Shown piece after piece: positions 1 through 11,395 of a stretch of DNA of 64,000 nucleotides. Origin of the DNA: Megaustenia siamemsis (Eukaryota > Mollusca > Gastropoda > Stylommatophora > Ariophantidae); contig JAVIAB010000101.1 in NCBI GenBank assembly GCA_032433765.1, forward strand, positions 66,878,640 through 66,942,639, given 5' to 3'. The position numbers were made by a program, and so were the translations under genes. Position 1 is the stretch's first letter. Each line of letters begins with the position of its first letter. The notes under the pieces were generated by a model, which ran no database searches, had not been told where the DNA came from, and saw only the letters and a program-made list of their open reading frames with translations.

Positions 1-545
1 TTGATTTCAATTCCTCCTTTTTGTCTACTATTGATCTCATAATATGTTCGCTGTAAAATGAAAACAAATCAGGCGACAAAACACAGCCTTATCAGACTCA
101 TTATTCTATAAGTTGAAATTTTCCTGTTTGGGTGTTAATTCGTATGGCTGCTGTTTGTTACCAGTACATGTTTGTTTTATGATTCACAGATCCTTGCCAT
201 CAATGTTTAATTTCTCTAGCATATTGATTATTTCCACATGCTTTACTTTGTCAAATGCTTTTGTGTAGTCTATAAAGCACATATATAGATATTTCTTTAC
301 CACCATAGATCTTTCTATCAATGTTCTTAAGAAGTATATTGCATTATTTGAGCCCTTTCCTTCCACAAATCCACATTGTTCCTCACTTATTTCTGGTTTT
401 ATTTTCTTTCTTACACGTGTCATGGAGATTGATTCTTAGTAATATTTTAGTCAAATGGCTCATGAGACTAATAGTGCGATGGTCTTCACAACCAGCGGCG
501 CCTGACTTCTTCAGTATGGCTACAAAGATAGATTTTAGTACATCT
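1..545 (-). pseudogene. Non-LTR retrotransposon reverse transcriptase fragment (probably LINE-B), runs off the window
   Basis: The minus strand encodes part of a reverse transcriptase. The longest open piece (184-423) carries the palm motif around FIDYTKAFDKV (RT motif A, with its aspartate) and the upstream EQCGFVEGKGS/NAIYFLRTL block that precedes it in RTE/Jockey-like LINEs. Sequence on both sides (up to about 545, and down to base 1) still resembles RT but only in other frames, so the copy is broken by frameshifts. The catalytic YxDD part would lie beyond base 1. Assignment to family B is inference from resemblance to the other fragments here. The copy looks inactive. Confidence 0.75.
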
Positions 546-639
546 TCGTGTCCAGTGTTATATATGTCATTGAGACTTCCGGTTTCAAGATGGCGCGGTC
601 AGTTTGCGTCAACGTTCACTGTTACGTATTTTGTGCCGG

Positions 640-1260
640 AAAGATGGTTAATTCTATCTTTCCAATGCAGATCAGTGTATAGATAAAAAGTTCCACTGTT
701 GGGAACTTCCCCGGTGAAGCGGAGTACATGCATGTTATCTGAAATCCTCTACAGTGTGCGTGATAGTGTGTTCTGTGTTGATTGCAATATACGTCATCAT
801 TGGAATACCGGTCAATATGACGGTTAGGCGGCTGGAACTTGTAATTGCTGTGTCTGAAAAGTGTTCCTTGTTGCAGTTTCCGCATATTCCAAGTCCGGCT
901 TGCTGCAAGAGCTACTGAGTTAAGTGCTCTGTGCACACCGTGAGCTGTGTGTATCATCCGTGTTGATCATGTTTCGATATTCCAATGGTTTACGATGAAT
1001 GCTGATATCGTATGACAGGGAACAGTTGGCTGTGTTCACTTTCTGTGCAGTTTCGCCTTATGTCTTTTGGCTTGTGCTGAGACTGCTATGATGGGGACTA
1101 CAGCTATCTTTCTTTGTTTTGGAGATGAGTTAGTAATTCGGATGATTCCACTGGCACGGGCGGTTGAGCAATTATGGATTTTAATTCGTTTGCAGTGATA
1201 CCTGGGCCTTCCATAACCAAATAACCAATATGTCATTGAGTAGTTTAGCGTATGTATATA
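640..1260 (-). repeat. Dispersed repeat R, copy 1 (unclassified)
   Basis: On the minus strand this stretch matches, block by block, 46150-46575 (+), 12070-12430 (+) and part of 4736-4970 (-). Shared words include an ACGAATTAAAATCCATAA block, a CCAGTGGAATCATCCGAATT block and a CACACAGCTCACGGTGTGCA block. Two open frames (1036-1278 and 622-957) lie in successive sections, so the family may once have coded. I recognise no protein family in either. It could be a LINE 5' region, an LTR-element section or a processed gene. Confidence 0.6.
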
Positions 1261-1540
1261 GTTGTACAATATAATCATGAATTATCACAGATCTGACTGT
1301 CTTGTTGACACCATGCAATAGGTAAAACTAAGATGAAAGTGATAATATTAAGTAAGATTTTATGCATTGAAATTCCACTAGTGACGTATTTATAGATCCG
1401 ACTCTGTGTATCGTAGTTCGTGCAAGTATGGTAATTTACTCCTCGGGGGATTCTCCTTTTATCCTGAACGATATGTTCTTCGATGGGCGTATCCTGATTG
1501 CAGTAATGATGAAAATTACATATATATATCGCTTGTACAT

Positions 1541-1612
1541 CATAATAATAATAGTAATAATAGTACCAAAAGTAATAATAGTGATAATAGTAATAATAGT
1601 CATCATCAAGTA
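1541..1612. repeat. (ATA/GTA)-rich microsatellite beside a LINE 3' end
   Basis: Degenerate trinucleotide tract of AATAGT/AATAAT type. It directly abuts the CATCATCAAG 3' tail of the LINE-B copy that follows, so it may be an expanded retrotransposon tail. Confidence 0.7.
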
Positions 1613-2270
1613 CCGGTCCTGCTGGCGTAGGTGATCATGTCTCTCCAAAACTTTCGATCTCGACAGTTATTTATCATTTCTGTTCATTTTCTGCCAAGCC
1701 ATTCTCTTAAGCTGTTTGGTATTTTTTCTCTTTGAACCTTCTATCTCATTGTCCCTCAATTTTTCCAGTTGTTACAATATATTCCAGTTGTTCTCTTCTC
1801 ATTACATGGCCAAAAAATGATTATTGTTTTTTCTTAATATTGGGAATTAGCTCTCGATTTGCTTTGACCTTTCTCAGAACATTTTCATTACTCTTCTTAG
1901 CTGTCCATGTTATTCTCAACATTCTTCTGTAAAACCACATTTCTACAGACTCCAGCGATGTTCTTGTCTGTTGTCCTATTGTCCATGATTCACATCCATA
2001 TGTTAAGACTGGCTCTACATAACATTTAAGAACTCTTTTTCTTGTTTCTATTGCCAAAAATGGATTGCACAGTATCTTCCTTATTTTTTTGGAAAGTGTC
2101 TTTTGCTAGAGCCATTCTGCATCTTCCCCTTTTGTACATCTTCCGTCTGAGGTTAACACAGTTCCCAAATATTTAAATTCATTTACCTATTTCAATATTG
2201 TTCCACTTGTCTTTATTTTGCACTGAGGTGATGTCTTTTTCTTTGTTGTTACCATTACTTCTGTCTTTTT
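1597..2270 (-). pseudogene. LINE-B 3' half, truncated and frameshifted
   Basis: The minus strand encodes the C-terminal thumb/connection region of a non-LTR reverse transcriptase. The frame at 1821-2057 has the typical YVEPVLTYGCESWTI segment followed by FYRRMLRITWTAKKSNE, where such ORFs usually read M-RR-L-I-WT. The same segments recur at 50822-51243, 37840-38490 and 8690-9350, which defines family B. Its 3' end is the CATCATCAAG tail at about 1600. The 5' side stops near an (AAT)n tract. No intact ORF remains. Confidence 0.78.
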
Positions 2271-2271
2271 A

Positions 2272-2326
2272 ACAGTAATAATAATAATAATTATAATAAT
2301 AATAACATTAATAATAATATTTACTT
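2272..2326. repeat. (AAT)n microsatellite
   Basis: Mostly AAT trinucleotides with a few interruptions. It marks the 5' truncation edge of the adjacent LINE-B copy. Confidence 0.85.
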
Positions 2327-2329
2327 TAT

Positions 2330-2920
2330 GTCACGTTTCCAATGACGATTGGCTAACATAGAACGCCAGTTCATTGTATCATTTGGCTTGATAGTATGGG
2401 CTGTGATTGATATTCCTAACTATCTCTCAATGTTATCAGTTAAATTTCCTTTTCATTTTAGATTATGCTTCGTTTATTTATCATTATCCGTTCCTAGATT
2501 ACCTGCGTGGTCATGTCAATATTCATGTTGTGTTTCTTCTCTTTTCTCTCTTTACTTATTTGCCTTTCAGCGTCGAGGGGAGATCGATTTTGCGGTCTTT
2601 TGCTATTATCTTAGCCTCTGCTGCTGTCTTGTTTCCTAGTGCTTCTAATATTCCATCCATCTATCTTTTTCGTGGTTGACTACTGGGTCTGGTATTCACC
2701 ATCATGTGTTTAAGACGTACAATTTACCTTATTCAAATTGTTGCAATTGTTTTAATCATTTCTCTTTATTTCCTCGCTATAATGTTTTAGGTCTTCATTA
2801 CTTATTTCATCACTTTCCATTCTTCCCGTTTTTACACAAATCTTCTTTATAAATGCTTTAATTTTCAAGTTTGTTTCTTCTTTAGCGTTCATAATTCTGC
2901 ACCATCCATAACATTACGTT
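2330..2920. other. No gene recognised; possibly further LINE-derived sequence
   Basis: The open frames here (for example 2349-2639) have no recognisable motif. On the minus strand, lysine- and glutamate-rich stretches in several frames are reminiscent of the inter-domain region of a LINE ORF2, but nothing is diagnostic. Confidence 0.4.
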
Positions 2921-2924
2921 GACA

Positions 2925-3215
2925 TCATTTCTCAACATATACATTACTATTTACATACCTCTGACCAAAAACATTACTATTTATGTACAATGACCTCTCA
3001 ACAATTACAAAACTATTTACATACAATGACGTCTCAATAATTACATTACTATTGACATACAATGAATTCTCAACAATAACATTACAATTTACCTACAATT
3101 ACCTCTCAGCAATTACATTACTATTTACATACAATGGCCTCTCAACAATTGAATTACCATTTACAAACAATTATCTCTCAACAATCATATTACTATTTAC
3201 GTACAATGACCTCAT
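2925..3215. repeat. 36-bp minisatellite, about 8 diverged copies
   Basis: Units read roughly TACAATGACCTCTCAACAAT followed by TACATTACTATTTACA, and TACAATGAC recurs every 36 bp. The period is divisible by three, which explains the 99-residue repetitive frame across it. Confidence 0.88.
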
Positions 3216-3773
3216 AATGTTGGACCAGCGTAGAAATGTTACCACAAATACTGGACATACAATTGAAGATCCGTTTAGTTGACCGATGTTTTGATGTTTC
3301 CTAAATTAACGCCGCTTTTGCCTATCCTATATCAGTTTATAGCTACGATACACAATGTAAGTAATTATGTTCTTTGTGTTGTGTACATAACACTTTTGGC
3401 ACAATTATCGTTTATATGTTGTTTTACATTCTTAGATCTAAGTCATGAATGTATATAATGAACTGAAAATTGAGCATTAAAAAAAGTTATTTAAATGACT
3501 TCACAAACGACAATATTCTTAACAGAAATCGATAATCAATCATCGAACTCCACATTCTTGTTGCTGATATTCAGGAAACCCAAAATAATGTAGATGGCTC
3601 TACAGATAACTTGGATCAGCTTCATAGCATCTGTTCAGCTAATTATTATCAACCGCTCAAGTTTATCATGGCTAGGTTCCACAGCTTAGAACTGCAGTTC
3701 TACTGCAGACTCGCCTGATATGATGATACGTCCTCGAGTCGTATGCAGAATGTGCTGGTTATAAAGATATAGT
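3216..3773. other. Unannotated AT-rich spacer
   Basis: No coding motif, known repeat boundary or RNA signature seen. Confidence 0.4.
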
Positions 3774-4043
3774 AAAGTAAAAAAGTAAAGAGCCCCCATC
3801 ACGCCAAGTGCCGTATAGTGAATATGGTGCTAGTGACCATACATTTTACAGACCTTCAGCCCATGATTTTTGGGGTAATGTGGTCGGTATTACGCCCGTG
3901 CCGCTTTACTTTCCCAGAAAAATATCCAGTACCCATTTAAGGTTGGGTGAACCCGAAAGCCGTCGGTTGGGATCGAACCCTACCACTTGTCCTTTGTAGT
4001 CCAGTTCACTACAGTTCAGTAGGACTGAGCTATCGCGGCTCCC
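3774..4043 (-). mobile_element. tRNA-derived SINE family S1, copy 1
   Basis: Read on the minus strand from 4043, it begins GGGAGCCGCGATAGCTCAG (box A-like) and has a box B-like GGTTCGATCCC about 60 bp further in. These are the two internal RNA polymerase III promoter elements of a tRNA-like head. A unique body and an A/T-rich tail follow. The same sequence recurs at 41868-42116 (+) and 42268-42526 (-). A short insertion in the head (a duplicated CTGAACTGTAGT-like segment) sets this copy apart. Confidence 0.8.
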
Positions 4044-4094
4044 TTCATAAAGATATATGTATTTTTATTTTGTATTTGCTTTCGTCAGCTTTTA

Positions 4095-4376
4095 CCTCTG
4101 ACGAAGTCCCTAGAGACTAGGAACTGAATTTTGCGCGTTAATCCGTTTTCCCTGACATCCGTGGGCACAAGGATCTCCGTTTTCGGAGGGACACATATTT
4201 TTGTCAGCCCCTGAGTAATTGACGTTTTAAGCCTGGTCTCGATGTTGAGACGATAGGTGGTTGCTGCAGAGAGAAATCACAGATATCTCTACTGATACAG
4301 CCAGAATTTGAACCAACAACCTCTCTGTCTCGAGGCTGGCGTCTTGCCTCGAGACCAACCGGTTCCCCCGATATAA
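4095..4376 (-). mobile_element. tRNA-derived SINE family S3, copy 1
   Basis: The minus strand starts CGGGGGAACCGGTTGGTCTC, reads through GAGGCAAGACGCC and a box B-like GGTTCAAATTC, then a conserved body containing TGATTTCTCTCTGCAGCAAC and TCGTCAGAGGTAAAAGC near the 3' end. The same order occurs at 63500-63832 (+) and 59757-60300 (+). Confidence 0.78.
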
Positions 4377-4735
4377 AGATATAAGAAATTGTAACGGAGA
4401 CAGTTTAACTTGGAAACAAGATCGGAGGTTGTCATGGACACGGTCGGATCGAGAAAAAAAATACTTGTAAGGAAAACTAAACTTATGATATTCAGCTCAA
4501 ATGTACTCGTATCATCAACCTTTAACTACAAACATGGAAGCTGGAAAGCAATAAACGAGATTTAAAAAAAAAATATTAAATGTTTGTGGCGACAAGTACA
4601 TAAGTAGAATACACTGTATACAATGAATTAAAATCCAGACTATTATATTTAAGAGAAATTACCAGGCAGACAACGATCTCATGATCAATTAAGAAGAGAA
4701 TGATGGTCATTTGACACACATGCACACATATTCAG
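4377..4735. other. Unannotated spacer
   Basis: No gene or repeat family recognised. Confidence 0.4.
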
Positions 4736-4972
4736 ATTGCTTACGATGAATGATGCTATCGCATGACTAAGTGCAGTTCAGCTGCATTCACTTTCGATTC
4801 CACTTGGCCCATGTTTTTTGGCGTGTTCCTGTAGCTGCTATGTTTAGGACTGTAGCTGCCTTTTTTTTGTGAATTCATCAATGAGATGAATTTTAATTTG
4901 AATGATTCCACTAGCACATGCGGTTGAGTAATTGTGGATTTTAATTCCTTTCCAGTAATACCGGAAGGAAGA
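4736..4972 (-). repeat. Dispersed repeat R, copy 2 (partial)
   Basis: The minus strand shares with the R copies at 640-1260 and 46150-46575 the GGAATCATTC.AATT and GAATTAAAATCCA.AATT blocks and the segment ending in CATTCATCGTAAGCAAT. It covers roughly the first half of the family and lacks the downstream half. A 24-bp minisatellite begins just beyond its 5' edge. Confidence 0.55.
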
Positions 4973-4977
4973 CTTAG

Positions 4978-5212
4978 AACGCACTGAAAAGAACAATGAA
5001 CATAACACTGAAAGGACAATGAACATTACACTGAAAAGAACAATGAACATAACACTGAAAGGACAATGAACATTACACTGAAAAGAACAATGAACATAAC
5101 ACTGAAAAGAACAATGAACATAACACTGAAAAGAACAATGAACATAACACTGAAAAGAACAATGAACATAACACTGAAAAGAACAATGAACATAACACTA
5201 AAAAGAACACCA
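4978..5212. repeat. 24-bp minisatellite, about 10 copies
   Basis: Unit AACAATGAACATAACACTGA plus AAAG. Early units alternate between two variants (AAAGAACAATG and AAAGGACAATG). Because 24 is a multiple of three, an artefactual frame of repeated MNITLKRT spans it. Confidence 0.92.
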
Positions 5213-5454
5213 AAAGTAAATGCAATGTTTGACAGAAATAAACTCGTTAGATAATATCGAACAATTCGTCAAGAACAGAGACGTATGACGAAACACACAA
5301 CGAGCTCTATGCCGAGTCTATTGGGGCCAGGAATGATCAAGATACAGATCAAAGAGAATATTTGAAAGAGGCCTCCAAATTCAAGAGAAGGCAACATTTT
5401 GAAGAGGAAATTAAAATATTACGGACACAGACACATTAAGCTGTAAAGCACAAT

Positions 5455-5540
5455 ATTTGAAGGAATAGTGTAAGGAATAGTGTAAGGAATAGTGTCAGGA
5501 ATAGTGTAATGAATAGTGTAATGAATAGTGTAAGGACTAC
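5455..5540. repeat. 12-bp tandem repeat, about 7 copies
   Basis: Repeats of GGAATAGTGTAA with single-base variants. Confidence 0.85.
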
Positions 5541-5614
5541 GAGGGAAAGGACAGATCAAGATGAAGGTGGTTTCAAGAAAATAAATACACCTTCAATTAT
5601 ATAGCAGAGGAAAT

Positions 5615-5965
5615 GTGATTTCTGGCAAGAGACATAGGTACTTTCTGACGGACTGTAATGAGTGCAAGGTTATGTGGGAGATCTGACAAGAGACATTAAT
5701 ACTTTCTGACGGACTGTAATGAGTGCAAGGTTATGTGGGAGATCTGACAAGAGACATTAGTACTTTCTGACGGACTGTAATGAGTGCAAGGTTATGTGGG
5801 AGATCTGGCAAGAGGCATAGGTACTTTCTGACGGACTGTAATGAGTGTAAGGTTATGTGGGAGATCTGGCTAGAAACGGAAATTCGTTCAGACGGACTGT
5901 AATGAGTGCAAGGTTATTTGGGAGATCTGGCTAGAGCCAGATTCTTTCAGACGGAGTGCAAGGTT
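5615..5965. repeat. 61-bp minisatellite, about 5.5 copies
   Basis: GATCTG at 5680 and 5741 gives the 61-bp period. Each unit contains ACTTTCTGACGGACTGTAAT and GAGTGCAAGGTTATGTGGGA. The last two units are more diverged (GACAAGAG versus GCTAGAAA), a decay gradient toward the right edge. Confidence 0.9.
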
Positions 5966-6059
5966 ATGTAAATAAATGGCAACCTGATAAGTATTTTAGG
6001 CTTTGTTGTGCTTTTGTCTCATTCACAAATTCATCATAATTCCAATTGGATTAATTGCT

Positions 6060-6958
6060 CGTAATATCTTTCAGAAGCCCAGCATTACTCGTATTGGGCC
6101 ATTTGTCCATGATCTCTTTCAGAAATTCTTCATTACTCGTATTGGACTATTTCGTGATGTCTTTCAGAAATTCTTCATTAATCGTAGTGGACAAGTTCGT
6201 GATGTCTTTCAGAAATTCTTCATTAATCGTAGTGGACTAGTTCGTGATGTCTTTCAGAAATTCTTCGTTAATCGTAGTGGACTAGTTCGGGATGTCTTTC
6301 AGAAATTCTTCATTAATCGTAGTGGACTATTTCGTGATGTCTTTCAGAAATTCTTCATTAATCGTAGTGGACTAGTTCGTGATGTCTTTCAGAAATTCTT
6401 CATTAATCGTAGTGGACTAGTTCGTGATGTCTTTCAGAAATTCTTCATTAATCGTAGTGGACTATTTCGTGATGTCTTTCAGAAATTCTTCATTAATCGT
6501 AGTGGACTAGTTCGTGATGTCTTTCAGAAATTCTTCGTTAATCGTAGTGGACTAGTTCGTGATGTCTTTCAGAAATTCTTCATTAATCGTAGTGGACTAT
6601 TTCGTGATGTCTTTCAGAAATTCTTCGTTAATCGTAGTGGACTAGTTCGTGATGTCTTTCAAAAATTCTTCATTACTCCTATTGTACCATTTGTTCATGA
6701 TCTCTTTCAGAAATTCTTCATTACTCGTATTGGACTATTTCGTGATGTCTTTCAGAAATTCTTCATTAATCGTAGTGGACTAGTTCGTGATGTCTTTCAG
6801 AAATTCTTCATTAATCGTAGTGGACTAGTTCGTGATGTCTTTCAGAAATTCTTCGTTAATCGTAGTGGACTAGTTCGTGATGTCTTTCAGAAATTCTTCA
6901 TTACTCCTATTGTACCATTTGTTCATGATCTCTTTTAGAAATTCTTCATTAATCGTAT
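6060..6958. repeat. 45-bp minisatellite, about 20 copies
   Basis: Unit CATTAATCGTAGTGGACTAG, then TTCGTGATGTCTTTCAGAAA, then TTCTT. The period is a multiple of three, so a 311-residue frame (6003-6938) of repeated INRSGLVRDVFQKFF is open, but it has no flanking coding signal. A diverged variant unit (ACTCCTATTGTACCATTTGT) occurs twice, at about 6670 and 6900, which shows that a block of roughly 230 bp was itself duplicated. Confidence 0.92.
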
Positions 6959-6959
6959 T

Positions 6960-7275
6960 GGATTAGATGTTGCACATCTCCCTGTGGAGCATAGGTCTTC
7001 AAGAAACACTGTCCAAGGCGTTCTGGTTCTTGCCAATCTTTTACGATCATTCCATGCCTTCCCCATCATCTTTTCATCTCTGCTTCCACCTGTCTTCTCC
7101 AAGAATATATTGGTCTTCCCCTATAGCTCTTCCCCTGGGGTTCCTAAAAAGATCTATCGTGTAATGCTCTCAGTTGGCATTCGCAGTGTATGTCCTTGCC
7201 ACCGCCATCGTCTTCTGTGTATCTTTTTGCCCACTGGAACATCACTGGTACTTTACCTTAGTTCTATGTTCGATT
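6960..7275 (-). pseudogene. Probable LINE ORF2 C-terminal fragment
   Basis: The minus strand contains, over several frames, a basic GRP-type segment (YRGRPIYSWRRQVEAEMKRW) of the kind that ends many non-LTR ORF2 proteins (R-GRP--W---V--D---W). A related, more decayed copy lies at 47285-47490 and shares GGTCTTCAA.AAACACT and the CTCAGT.GGC.TTC.GCA word. Family not determined. Confidence 0.45.
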
Positions 7276-7461
7276 AGAAAAGTAACTAGAACTTATTATG
7301 TCGACACAAATCCATTGTAGACATCGTGGCTCATTACCACAAACGACATAGTGAAGAGGAGAAGAAACGGCAAAAAGGATTAGGAGACATGTCAAAGTGG
7401 GTACTATTGTCAAGGGCATCTGCAGCATCATCTTGCGAAAATAATGCAATCGTTATGAACG

Positions 7462-7895
7462 TGAAGTAGAACGTATAACGCCAGCAACATTTGAAGTAGA
7501 ACGTATAACGCCAGCAACATTTGAAGTAGAACGTTTAACGTCAGCAACACTTCAAGCAGAATGTATAACGCCAGCATCATTTGAAGTAGAACGTATAACG
7601 TCAGCATCATTTGAAGTAGAACGTTTAACGTCAGCAACATTTCAAGCGGAACGTATAACGCCAACAACATTTTGGAGTAGAACGTATAACGCCAGCAACA
7701 TTTGGAGTAAAACGTATAACGCCAGCAACATTTTGGAGTAGAACGTATAACGCCAGCAACATTTGGAGTAGAACATATAACGCCAGCAACAATTTGGAGT
7801 AGAACGTATAACGCCAGCAACATTTGGAGTAGAACGTATAACGCCAGCAACATTTGGAGTAGAACGTATAACGCCATCAACATTTGAAGTAGATA
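7462..7895. repeat. 30-bp minisatellite, about 14 copies
   Basis: Unit GAAGTAGAACGTATAACGCC followed by AGCAACATTT. The second half of the array has 31-bp units (TTTGGAGTAGAACG), so the repeat splits into two sub-blocks with different length variants. Confidence 0.92.
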
Positions 7896-8129
7896 AAATA
7901 GAAGTAAGAAAGTAGAAGAAAGAACCGAAGTAACGAGGATCATTTTTTCTGTACTTTTTTTTAAAACAAATTTTCCTGATGTGTTCTCAGATTACGGCTG
8001 TGATTGGTCGATTTGGTGGAGTAAGTCACGTTCAATTTTAATTGAAACTAATGTAAATCATGAATGATAGAAGTAACATTACAATCTACTGTGTCTTAAC
8101 TGTGTATGTCTATGTTATTATTATTGTAC

Positions 8130-8690
8130 TAGTAGTAGCCTCCGTCACTCATAGTTGACTATGGATTTTTCAGCGCCTCTAGAAATGTTATTTTTTCTTT
8201 TCTTTTCTTTCTTCGTGTAATCTCTTTCTCCATGAATCTGTCTGCTTCTTCTTTGAGGTGAACCTTTATAGTGTGTTTCCAGAGATTGCGGTCTGCAGCT
8301 ATGTCTTCCCATGCTGCAGAGTTTATGTTCAGAGTCTTCATGTCACGTTTACACACATCTACAAATCGGAGTTTTAGGCGCCCCCTAGTTCTTTTACCAT
8401 ATGCCAGTTGTCCGTAGAGTATATCTTTCGGTATGTAGCCATCTTTCATACGGTGTACATGGCCGAGCCAGCGTAACCTACGTTGTTTGAGCAGCGTGTA
8501 GATATTCGGTAGGCCTGTGCAAGTCATGACCTCAACGTTTGTCCCTTTAACCTTGCAGGTGATGCCGAGAATACGGCGTAGACATCGCATATTGAATCTA
8601 TTTAGCCTTTCTCTCCTGCTTTACATAGGTTGTCCAAGATTCGCTGCCATACAGGAGGATACTAATTATGCAGGCATTGTACACTGCGGA
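8130..8690 (-). pseudogene. LINE-C (RTE/BovB-like) ORF2 C-terminus and 3' UTR
   Basis: The minus-strand frame 8159-8590 reads RWLGHVHRMKDGYIPKDIL, GRLKLRFVDVCKRDMKTL and AAWEDIAADRNLWK, the characteristic C-terminal block of RTE-type LINEs (often mis-annotated in animals as craniofacial development protein 2-like). Upstream of 8590 the RT thumb continues in another frame to about 8690, where it is cut by a head-to-head LINE-B copy. Downstream, the 3' UTR has the CTATGAGTGACGGAGGCTAC segment that also founds the 29-bp array at 20075-20756. The domain is fairly intact but lacks the polymerase core. Confidence 0.82.
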
Positions 8691-9350
8691 AACAGTAAGA
8701 AACAATCATCACCATCATGCAGCATAAAAATAAACAAGACAAATCTGAAACAAGTACAACGTTTCAAATACTTGGGCACAATAATAACATCAGATGGAAG
8801 ATGCACCACAGAAATAAAAAGCAGAATAGCTCAGACCAAAATAGTCTTTCAGAAAATGAAAAACATCTTATGCAATAAATCTATGTTAATAGAAATGTGA
8901 AAGTGAGTTCAACGGTGCTATATAGAGCAATTTTGACATGTGAAAGCGAATCGTGGACCGTAAACAAACAAATTAAAAGACGATTAGAGGCCACAGTGAT
9001 GGGATTTCTTAGAAGAATGTTGAAAATTCCCTGGACAGCTATAAAGACCAACGAGGAAATCTAAGATACATATGCTCCTAAGAGACTAAGACTCCTAAGA
9101 AACATCAGAAAGAAATAATGAATAATTGTCGGGCACATCATGAGAAGAGGAAAGTTGGAATACTTGGTTACAACTGGCAAAATACAGAGAAAGCGAGATC
9201 GTGGACGACAAATAGAGAAAATAATGGATAGCTTGTTGTCATGACATGGAAAACAGCCAACATCAGAACTGATACGATGCACTGTAGATAGAAGATTGTG
9301 GAAGGACAAGATCACCTATGTCAACCGGGAGGGCTGATGATGATGATGAT
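8690..9350 (+). pseudogene. LINE-B ORF2 C-terminal fragment with (GAT)n tail
   Basis: The plus strand reads QRFKYLGTIITSDGRCTTEI and IAQTKIVFQKMKNILCN (8517-8900 frame), then in other frames the FLRRMLKIPWTA and IVGHIMRRGKLEYLVTTGKI segments, a WHGKQ segment and a terminal RCTVDRRLWKDKITYVNREG, followed directly by a (TGATGA)n tail at about 9337-9362. The order matches other family B copies. At least three frame changes or stops make it a dead copy. Confidence 0.78.
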
Positions 9351-9524
9351 GATGACGATGAAAGTAAATAATACAATTATGGTATATAAACTATCTAAAA
9401 ATTAATATTCCCTCAACAATGTAGAAAATTTTTCTGAAATTGTAGGAAACAATCAATAAATTTGTGAATTCACTTGTAAATAATTGTAAACCAAATGGAG
9501 GAAACGGCGAGGAAACATTAACAT

Positions 9525-10612
9525 CTAAATTTCCATACAACGAGGCTGGTTTGTCCATCTTTGTTGTTACTCGTCCATGTTATTCTTGGTCTTCCTCTGC
9601 CTCTTTTACCTTGTATTTTCCCCTGCAGGATTACTTTTAGTAGGCTGTTGTGTTTTTTAACATGGCCCAAAAATAGAATTTGCCTTGTTTGAATTGTGTT
9701 TAGTAGTTCTCTTTTCATTTATAGTTGTTTGAAGACTTCATCGTTTGTTTTCTTTTCCTTCCATCCAATTCTACCTATTCTTCTGTTTATCAACATTTCA
9801 AAGGCTTCAATTCTCTGTTCTGTTTTCTTGTCTAATGTCCATGTTTCTGCACCATATAGGAATGTTGAGAAGACAACATTTTGCTAATCTTAGTTATAGC
9901 CCTGGTGTTATTTGTTTTGATGCTAGTATGTCCTTCATGACATTAAAATTACTTTTTGCCATTCCTATTCTTTTGTTTATTTCAGTTGTACATTTTCCAT
10001 CACTGGTTATAGCATGTCAAAGGTAGTTATAGTTCTGAACTGTCTCCAGGTCTATTCCTTCAATTTTGATATCCACTTGTTGGTTTTGAGTATTTTCTTT
10101 GTTTATGATCATAGTTTTAGTATTTTTTATATTCATATCCAGTCCATATTTTTGCTAGTCATGTTTATTTCATAAAGTAATTGTTGTACATCGTTAGGAG
10201 ATTCTGCTAGTAGAACAGTATCATCAGCATATCTTAGGTTATTGATTATCTTTCCATTAATGTTTAGTCCTACCATCTCTGTGATGTTTTTAAAGATTTG
10301 CTCAGTGTATAGATTGAACAAACTTGGTGATAGGATGCATCCCTGTCTTACTCATCTTTTTATATCAATGGGTGTACAGTTCTCTTTGTTATATTGTATT
10401 ATTGCTGGTTGCTCCCAGTATAGATCACACATTAGGTGTATGTCCCTGTCATCTAAATGTATCTCTTTTAGGCATTGCAAAAGTTGTTTGTGGTGTACTC
10501 TATTAAAAGATTTGGTGCATTATATGAAGCAGGCATATATTGGTTTGTTTACTTCTGTGTATTTTTCATTAATGTTCTCATGGAGAATATGGCTATGGGG
10601 TAATAATTGAGA
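9525..10612 (-). pseudogene. LINE-A reverse transcriptase fragment, antisense
   Basis: On the minus strand, 10133-10321 carries FNLYTEQIFKNITEM and NNLRYADDTVLLAE, which is the intact YADD catalytic box of a non-LTR reverse transcriptase. 9518-9718 carries the C-terminal LGHVKKHNSLLKVIL and GKRGRGRPRITWTSN blocks. Intervening sequence is homologous to 21300-21700 but interrupted by frameshifts. The 5' end is truncated near 10612. It is the same family as 17040-17550, 20945-22012 and 44718-45085, and lacks the endonuclease domain. Confidence 0.82.
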
Positions 10613-10675
10613 TATGTATTTGGGGACAATAGAAAGAAAATGAAAAGAACCATCGTATGTTCGAGCTCAGGGTCT

Positions 10676-10745
10676 CGCATGAAAGGGTGTAATAAGTCAG
10701 CGAGTTATGGTTATGAAAGGGTGTAATAAGTCAGCGAGTTATGGG
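10676..10745. repeat. Direct duplication of about 36 bp
   Basis: The segment ATGAAAGGGTGTAATAAGTC plus AGCGAGTTATGG occurs twice back to back. Confidence 0.9.
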
Positions 10746-11204
10746 AATCTCTTGAATATGGGGGTGGGGGGAGTTGGGGGCGGGGGTGTTCAGAAACGCA
10801 AAATGTGATTAGAATTCAAGAAGGAGGGTATGACGTGGATGAATTTCATTGGTTGCGACGATTAGTATTAACGGTTTTTTAAGGAAAGAAGAAAAATTAA
10901 GACGTCACATATAATCGAGGGGAGGTATTAGGCTGGTCCACGTCAGTATGGAGGGCGTGGGGCCTGTTAGTTTAGTAACAGGGCGAATACAGTATTGGTG
11001 GAGGTGCAGATAATTAATAGATAGAGAGAAGACGCATATTGCCCCAGGAAGGTAGTACGTCTGGTTCACGTGTAGTGCAGTGTGCCTTTAGTTTGTAACG
11101 GAGGGCGAATGCCCTATTCGTTAGAAGTGTGGAGATAGCGACAGTTCAGTGGGAGGACTCAATTCGCGGAAAGTTCAGCATAGCAATTAGGATGTGCTTT
11201 AGTT

Positions 11205-11395
11205 TAGGAGGAGAGACAGTAAGCAAACGGTCCAGTAAGAGTTGTGCTACTATATTATTAGTAGGTGACTGTAAGCATGTGTGTAGTGTGTGAATAGAGA
11301 GGAGGAAGGATAGTAAGCAAGAGGTCCAGTAAGTGATGTGCTACTATATTATTGACAGGTGTATGTAAGCATGTGTGCAGGGTGAAAATAGACAG
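11205..11395. repeat. Tandem duplication of about 93 bp, diverged
   Basis: GGAGG.....AGTAAGCAA.GGTCCAGTAAG and GTGCTACTATATTATT are present in both halves in the same order. The two halves differ at many positions. Confidence 0.8.

Noticed and set aside
6003..6938. 311-residue repetitive protein (INRSGLVRDVFQKFF repeats)
   Set aside because: The 45-bp tandem repeat explains the open frame. Unit edges are not codon-aware and another frame is also partly open.
10133..10321. Active LINE with an intact YADD box
   Set aside because: The box is intact, but the copy is 5'-truncated near 10612, lacks the endonuclease, and has frameshifts on both sides.
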